10,625 nt of DNA from Actinomycetota bacterium. GTDB taxonomy: Bacteria > Actinomycetota > Actinomycetes > S36-B12. The number at the start of each line of letters is the position of its first letter. The first letter of the stretch is position 1. The position numbers and the translations under genes were made by a program. Below the pieces are notes generated by a model. It saw only the letters and a list, made by a program, of their open reading frames with translations. It searched no databases and was not told where the DNA came from. Below are positions 6,444-10,625 of this stretch, in pieces. Where the stretch lies: assembly GCA_010029945.1 (NCBI GenBank), contig RGQW01000050.1, positions 1 through 10,625 on the forward strand. Reading direction: 5' to 3'.

Positions 6444-7969
6444 CGCCGCACCAGTTTCAGCGAGCGAGCATGACGATCAATGGACGGCCATTCGTCGGTG
6501 AACGCGCTCCGGGGTGCCGCATTAGCCCGGGAGATCTCTGAGGCCAGCGCGCCCAGGCAGAACCCGATAGTGCCTGGCGCGGATGCGGACATGTCGCGCA
6601 GCCACTCCACCGAGACCGCTGCATCCTGCTCGTTACGTAGCGAATCGGACGCCGCGCGCAGGCTGGCTGCCAGCTCGGAGTATGCATGACCGAGAATCGG
6701 GGCCACCGCGTCCGTGGCGTAAGCCGCCCGTTCGGCTCGAAGTCGAATCTTGTGCCACGAGGCATCATCGCCACGCGCGTCAGCGGCATCGACAGCGGAC
6801 GACAACTTCCTCCAGGAGCGTCCAACACATCGTCGAAGGATCTTCTTCGCGGGCGCGAATCCGTCGGCGGTCACCGGCGGCTCGGCGACCATGATGATCA
6901 AGTCCTCCAGAAGAAATCCATGTCGATCGCTGCGCAAGGCGGCGAGCGCGCCAGATCTCGTCGCCTGTGCACGAGCGTCGAGAGACTGTGCGATGAATTC
7001 TCTGGCAGCGGGATCCTTCGTCATTGCCGATAGTCGTTCCGACTGAAACTCGGCGTTGCGAACCTCACCGAGTTCTGCCGACAGCCAGGAAAGCTCGTCA
7101 CACAGAAAAGCGACGGTGTCTGGATCGAGGATCGGAGCGAAAGTCTTGAGGACGCTGAACAGCCGTCCACATTCCACGTGCAATCGGTGGGCTGAGTCGG
7201 GAAGTCCTCGCCGAACAGCAACGTCTGCTTCGAGCAGGCCGTTGACGTGCCGAGCAAAGACGTATTGAAGAGCATCGACCGCCGGTGCGTCGACTGCAGG
7301 AGGCGAGATGATCGGTACGTCTGGTGGGTCCCCGGCCCGTCTCCCCAGAGCGGACGCGGCTTTGCTCACCGTGCTCGGTTGTGCACCCGCATCACGAAGG
7401 GCGGACGCGATACTTCGCGCTACCCGCTGGGCCTGTTTCGAGTCCGCGACTAACTCCACTTCCACCTCGTGAAACCGGGTAGACTGCGCTCGGTCGACGT
7501 CAAAACCCTCGAGGGCTACCCAATCGTCGACCACCTCGACCAGAATCTCGCCCTGGTCATCACGGACGAGGAAGGGAGATCGTTCGGTCATCACGCGCGC
7601 CACCGGCACCAGTTCTTGGCGTCGAATCAGGGGTGAGGCGATAGACACGAGTGGGGACGGGATCAACGAGGCGGTGCCGTCGACGTGGATCTCGTCCATT
7701 CCGCGTTCAGGTGCACCCGCTTCGGAATAACGCAGCGGCAATTTCATATGCCAGCCGTCGTCTCCTCCGCCCGAACGGCGACGAAGGGTCACCCCCCATC
7801 GAATAAGCGAAAGCGATGCGGTGTCGTAGTACGTCGCGTCCATTGACCGGTGGTCCAGTGCCTCACCTGTGTGATGAGTCGACTCCAGAATGTCACCGAT
7901 GTTGATGGTCAGATCTGCAGGGATCCGGAACTTGAACTCGATCTCTCGATGTTCGGTGGTGCTTCTCAC
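6440..7969 (-). CDS. CYTH-CHAD domain protein (predicted triphosphate tunnel metalloenzyme)
   Basis: A 509-residue cytoplasmic protein. The N-terminal CYTH domain (about 5-205) carries the signature EIEFK (9-13, ExExK), YYDT (47-50), the basic pair Arg63/Arg65, Lys76 in MKLP, VEVVDDW (144-150) and a final EVEVEL strand (168-173). These are the metal- and triphosphate-binding residues of the tunnel, so activity on tripolyphosphate or a triphosphorylated compound is likely. The C-terminal CHAD domain (about 229-509) is helical with two repeats; CHAD domains associate with polyphosphate. Its second repeat has WHKIRLRAERAAYA (405-418), close to consensus, but the first (AHRLHVECGRL, 260-270) has lost several usual Arg residues. 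The GTG at 7967-7969 overlaps the ppk stop as GTGA, with GGGGAG just upstream. The frame stays open further upstream inside ppk, but that part is low-complexity shadow sequence. Confidence 0.9.
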   Translation of the reverse strand: MRSTTEHREIEFKFRIPADLTINIGDILESTHHTGEALDHRSMDATYYDTASLSLIRWGVTLRRRSGGGDDGWHMKLPLRYSEAGAPERGMDEIHVDGTASLIPSPLVSIASPLIRRQELVPVARVMTERSPFLVRDDQGEILVEVVDDWVALEGFDVDRAQSTRFHEVEVELVADSKQAQRVARSIASALRDAGAQPSTVSKAASALGRRAGDPPDVPIISPPAVDAPAVDALQYVFARHVNGLLEADVAVRRGLPDSAHRLHVECGRLFSVLKTFAPILDPDTVAFLCDELSWLSAELGEVRNAEFQSERLSAMTKDPAAREFIAQSLDARAQATRSGALAALRSDRHGFLLEDLIIMVAEPPVTADGFAPAKKILRRCVGRSWRKLSSAVDAADARGDDASWHKIRLRAERAAYATDAVAPILGHAYSELAASLRAASDSLRNEQDAAVSVEWLRDMSASAPGTIGFCLGALASEISRANAAPRSAFTDEWPSIDRHARSLKLVRR

Positions 7970-10119
7970 GCGCTCCCCAGGGCGGTGGTGCGCTTGGTCT
8001 TTTCGCGAATGAGGTACTCCTGGAGGTCCTGGAGTGCAGACCCCGACTCGTCGGTGAGTCGGCGATTCCATGAACCGTGTACGTCGAGATCCCATGCGGC
8101 GGTAGTGGGAGAGAAGGCGAGATCGAAGAGGTCGTAGACCTCCGCGATGTGCTCGGGGTCTGCGAGGCTTACGAGTGCTTCGACCCGTCGATCCAAGTTT
8201 CGGTGCATCAGATCTGCCGACCCGATCCATACCGAGTGGTCGCCACCGTTCGTGAAGCAGTAGGCCCGCGAATGCTCAAGGAAACGACCGACGATGCTGC
8301 GCACGCGGATGGTCTCACTCACACCGGGCATCCCGGGGCGAAGGGCGCACGTGCCCCGCACCCAAATGTCGATCGGCACCCCGACCGCCGACGCTCGGTA
8401 CAGCGCATCGATGGTCTCCTCGTCCACCACTGAGTTGCACTTGATGCGGATGCCGGACGGCCGCCCTGCCAGGTGGTGGTCTATTTCCCGATTGATGCGT
8501 TCAATAAGCCCGGACCGCACGGAATGCGGGGCGATGATCAATCGTTGGTACTCGGTATTGCGCGAATATCCGGAGAGAACGTTGAACAGGTTCGAGATGT
8601 CTTCGCCAATGTCCGGCTTGGACGTTAGTAGGCCGAAGTCTTCGTACAAGCGAGCCGTCTTGGGGTGGTAGTTCCCAGTGCCAATGTGACAGTAGCGACG
8701 AAGCTGACCGCCCTCGTCACGAACGACCATCGACAATTTGCTGTGAGTCTTTAACCCAACGAGGCCGTACACGACGTGCACACCAGCCTGCTCGAGCTTT
8801 CGTGCCCACTCGATGTTGTTTTGCTCGTCGAAGCGGGCTTTGATCTCAACGATCGCCAGGACCTGCTTGCCTTCTTCGGCGGCACGGATCAGGGCATCCA
8901 CGATGGGTGAATCACCGGACGTGCGATAGAGAGTCTGCTTGATCGCCAGAACGTGTGGATCCATCGCCGCTTGCTCGAGAAAGAGTTGGACGCTTGTGGA
9001 GAACGAGTCGTACGGGTGATGCAAAAGCACGTCTCTCTCGCGAACAACGGAGAGCACATCGGGGGCTTGAGCGCTCTCTACCTCGCTGAGTTGACGCGAT
9101 GTTTTCGGGACGAACTTCCGCTGTTTGAGATCGTCGCGGTCGAGGCTCACGATCGTCCAGAGGCCCGTCATATCGAGAGGGCCGGGAAGACGGAAGACCT
9201 CCGCCTCACTGACGTCCAGTTCGCTCACCAGCAAGTCCAAGACGCGCGCATCGATGGTTTCTTCGACTTCAAGACGAACCGGCGGCCCGAAGCGGCGCCG
9301 TACCAATTCGCGCTCCAGGGCCTTCAGAAGATTCTCGGCGTCATCTTCTTCGACTTCGAAGTCCTCGTTACGGGTGACTCGGAACGCGTGATGTTCGCAG
9401 ATCTCCATTCCAGGGAAGAGCTCGTCGAGGTGGGCGGCGATGATGTCTTCCAGAGGCACGTAGCGCTGATCGCCGACTTTGACGAAGCGCGGTAGAAGTG
9501 GTGGAACTTTGACTCGCGCGAACAGTTCGGTGCCCGTTGCGGGATTCCGAACCACGACGGCGAGATTCAGTGACAAGCCACTGATGTAGGGGAAAGGGTG
9601 TGACGGATCGACAGCGAGGGGAGTCAGGATGGGGAAGACCTTGTTGTCGAAGAAACGATCCATCTCCGTCTTCTCGGCTGGCGTGAGTTCCTCCCAGCGC
9701 AGGAGATTGATTCCCGCTGCTTCCAGGTCGGGCCTAACGTCGACCCGAAAGATGTCCGCTTGGCGGAGCTGAAGTTCGTACGCTCGAGCCCAGATAGCTT
9801 CCAGGACTTCTCGCGGCGTGAAACCGCTGGCGGCTCGTACGGCGATGCCGGTTGCGATCCTCCGTTTGAGTCCGGCCACCCGAACCATGAAGAACTCGTC
9901 CAGGTTGCTGGCGAAGATCGCCAGGAACTTGGTGCGTTCCAGCAAAGGGAGTTCCGGGTCTTGGCTGAGTTCGAGAACTCGTTGGTTGAAGGCGAGCCAG
10001 GAGAGTTCTCGATCGAGGAAGCGGTCGTCGGGAAGATCGGACTCGGGGCTAGGGGGCAAGGGTCGATCCTCAGATATAGGCGCGAGCGCGCTGGTATCGG
10101 AGAAATCGTGGGTGGTCAC
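7966..10119 (-). CDS. ppk: Polyphosphate kinase 1
   Basis: Transfers the gamma phosphate of ATP to growing inorganic polyphosphate chains, and can run in reverse. The 717-residue product has the four-domain PPK1 layout. The N-terminal domain shows DRFLDRELSWLAFNQRVLE (about 32-50) and FASNLDEFFMVRVAG; the head domain follows, then two phospholipase D-like catalytic domains. His459 in GLKTHSK matches the phosphorylated His435 of E. coli PPK, His478 in CHIGTGNY matches the next conserved His, and His616 in RFLEHSR matches His592. The spacing of 157 residues from 459 to 616 equals that in E. coli. The frame extends upstream to 10206, but that part overlaps mshD and lacks family sequence. I therefore chose the GTG at 10117-10119, which leaves a roughly 30-residue acidic leader as in relatives; its ribosome binding site is weak. 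It lies 47 bases after mshD and is coupled to the CYTH-CHAD gene. Confidence 0.95.
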   Translation of the reverse strand: MTTHDFSDTSALAPISEDRPLPPSPESDLPDDRFLDRELSWLAFNQRVLELSQDPELPLLERTKFLAIFASNLDEFFMVRVAGLKRRIATGIAVRAASGFTPREVLEAIWARAYELQLRQADIFRVDVRPDLEAAGINLLRWEELTPAEKTEMDRFFDNKVFPILTPLAVDPSHPFPYISGLSLNLAVVVRNPATGTELFARVKVPPLLPRFVKVGDQRYVPLEDIIAAHLDELFPGMEICEHHAFRVTRNEDFEVEEDDAENLLKALERELVRRRFGPPVRLEVEETIDARVLDLLVSELDVSEAEVFRLPGPLDMTGLWTIVSLDRDDLKQRKFVPKTSRQLSEVESAQAPDVLSVVRERDVLLHHPYDSFSTSVQLFLEQAAMDPHVLAIKQTLYRTSGDSPIVDALIRAAEEGKQVLAIVEIKARFDEQNNIEWARKLEQAGVHVVYGLVGLKTHSKLSMVVRDEGGQLRRYCHIGTGNYHPKTARLYEDFGLLTSKPDIGEDISNLFNVLSGYSRNTEYQRLIIAPHSVRSGLIERINREIDHHLAGRPSGIRIKCNSVVDEETIDALYRASAVGVPIDIWVRGTCALRPGMPGVSETIRVRSIVGRFLEHSRAYCFTNGGDHSVWIGSADLMHRNLDRRVEALVSLADPEHIAEVYDLFDLAFSPTTAAWDLDVHGSWNRRLTDESGSALQDLQEYLIREKTKRTTALGSA

Positions 10120-10138
10120 GTTCCGATGGTGCCATAGG

Positions 10139-10147
10139 CAGGTAAAC
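10139..10147 (-). promoter_or_regulatory. Possible PHO-box-like half site upstream of ppk
   Basis: On the minus strand the short gap before ppk reads GTTTACCTG, one base away from the GTTCACCTG core of PhoP boxes known in Streptomyces. Real PHO boxes are direct repeats 11 bases apart. The second copy is not in register here: a weak TGGCACC begins 13 bases further on. Phosphate control of ppk would make sense, but the sequence support is slight. Confidence 0.2.
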
Positions 10148-10166
10148 GACGGATGGCTGCTCGGTG

Positions 10167-10625
10167 TCAACTCCGAGGCGTTCGGTACATGATGTCGGTG
10201 TCCCATCGAACGAATCCCAACCCCTCATACAGGCGAATAGCCGGAAGGTTGGAAGCGTCCACATACAGCATGACCTGGTCGAGCCCCCGTCGCCGAAGGT
10301 GGTGAAGACCGGCGAGGGTGAGTGCTCGACCCAGACCGGAACCGCGCCAGGGGGGCGCCACGGCCAAGACGTAGACCTCTCCGATCGCGCGGTGCCCATG
10401 CTGGAGTCTTCGCCCTGTCGTCGCTGGAGATCATCCATCGTCCATGTCCCCTGATCGGGAAGATCGGTGAAGGAACGCGAGTTGACGTCGAGGATGGCCT
10501 GCTCGTCATGACCGACGGCGAAGGACTCGAGTCGTATCCCGTCCGGAAAGACAGGGTCGGGAATGGATGAGTGGAGCGATCGACGCATCTGCCAGAGCAC
10601 ACGGTGGCGCTGCAGTCCCATCGAC
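10167..10625 (-). pseudogene. mshD: Mycothiol synthase MshD, partial at window edge and apparently disrupted
   Basis: MshD acetylates the Cys amino group of Cys-GlcN-Ins with acetyl-CoA in the last step of mycothiol synthesis. Two pieces in different frames match the second GNAT domain. Upstream (10625 to about 10405) is SMGLQRHRVLWQMRRSLH, then IPDPVFPDGIRLESF and DLPDQGTWTMDDLQRRQGED, which fits the domain linker and the start of domain 2. Downstream (about 10394 to the TGA at 10167) is RAIGEVYVLAVAPPW, the acetyl-CoA loop RGSGLGRALTLAGLHHLR, then VMLYVDASNLPAIRLYEGLGF. Between them MshD proteins normally carry a WFDP...GFHWTK stretch of roughly 25-30 residues, absent here, and the frame changes at the junction near 10395-10408. 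The gene therefore looks inactivated by a deletion that is not a multiple of three, unless the assembly is wrong. Its 5' half is outside the window. ppk follows 47 bases downstream. Confidence 0.75.

Noticed and set aside
7970..8230. N-terminal extension of the CYTH-CHAD frame by 87 residues
   Set aside because: It lies wholly inside the 3' end of ppk, is Arg/Pro-rich without family sequence, and the GTG overlapping the ppk stop sits right before the ExExK motif.
8953..9495. 180-residue plus-strand open frame inside ppk
   Set aside because: It is antisense to the best-supported gene in the window and follows from its codon bias; no recognisable motif.
10120..10206. N-terminal extension of ppk by 29 residues
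   Set aside because: It overlaps the 3' end of mshD, has no PPK homology that I can see, and the GTG at 10119 already gives a normal leader.
10070..10390. Continuation of the upstream mshD frame past the junction, running into ppk
   Set aside because: After the junction it is out-of-frame sequence without GNAT features; the real C-terminal half is in another frame and stops at 10167.
10380..10420. Programmed frameshift in mshD
   Set aside because: A frameshift would not supply the conserved segment that is absent between the two pieces, and I see no slippery heptamer at the junction.

Overview
The window comes from a high-GC actinobacterium (Actinomycetota). The disrupted reading frames at the right edge match mycothiol synthase (MshD), a pathway confined to that phylum. 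The ppk - CYTH/CHAD - mutT1 cluster, GTG start codons and GC-rich third codon positions fit the same group. A member of the Micrococcales, such as the Microbacteriaceae, is my best guess; this is inference from gene style, not from a search.

Left end (1-1143): the C-terminal two thirds of a xylulokinase (+ strand, cut by the window edge). A 223-base convergent gap follows, holding three hairpins; the last has a stem and T-rich tail that suit a terminator for the kinase gene.

Left-centre (1144-4003), all on the minus strand and read right to left: a 59-codon CxCGW protein, a 147-base gap with a perfect 12-base tandem repeat, a ten-helix EamA/DMT transporter, and 13 bases further a 515-residue protein I cannot name, with a Rossmann-like glycine motif. 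The transporter and the unknown protein look like one transcription unit. About 140 bases of divergent regulatory space separate the CxCGW gene from the next gene.

Centre (4143-5504, + strand): a secreted trypsin-like serine protease with a complete catalytic triad, an Asp in the specificity pocket, and two C-terminal beta-type domains. Its predicted signal-peptide cleavage falls directly before the VVGG of the mature enzyme, so it may lack a propeptide. Its stop codon abuts the stop of the convergent mutT1 gene with no bases between.

Right half (5505-10625, minus strand, read right to left): disrupted mshD, then polyphosphate kinase ppk, a CYTH-CHAD protein and mutT1 (Nudix plus histidine phosphatase). 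The last three are joined by 4-base start/stop overlaps (GTGA and ATGA), so they are almost certainly co-translated. The cluster joins polyphosphate synthesis, a predicted triphosphate hydrolase with a polyphosphate-associated helical domain, and a nucleotide-sanitising hydrolase. The mshD gene lacks a conserved central segment and changes frame at that point, which points to a pseudogene or an assembly error.

I saw no tRNA, rRNA, CRISPR array, insertion sequence or prophage gene. Most of the window is ordinary core actinobacterial sequence; the odd points are listed as findings.
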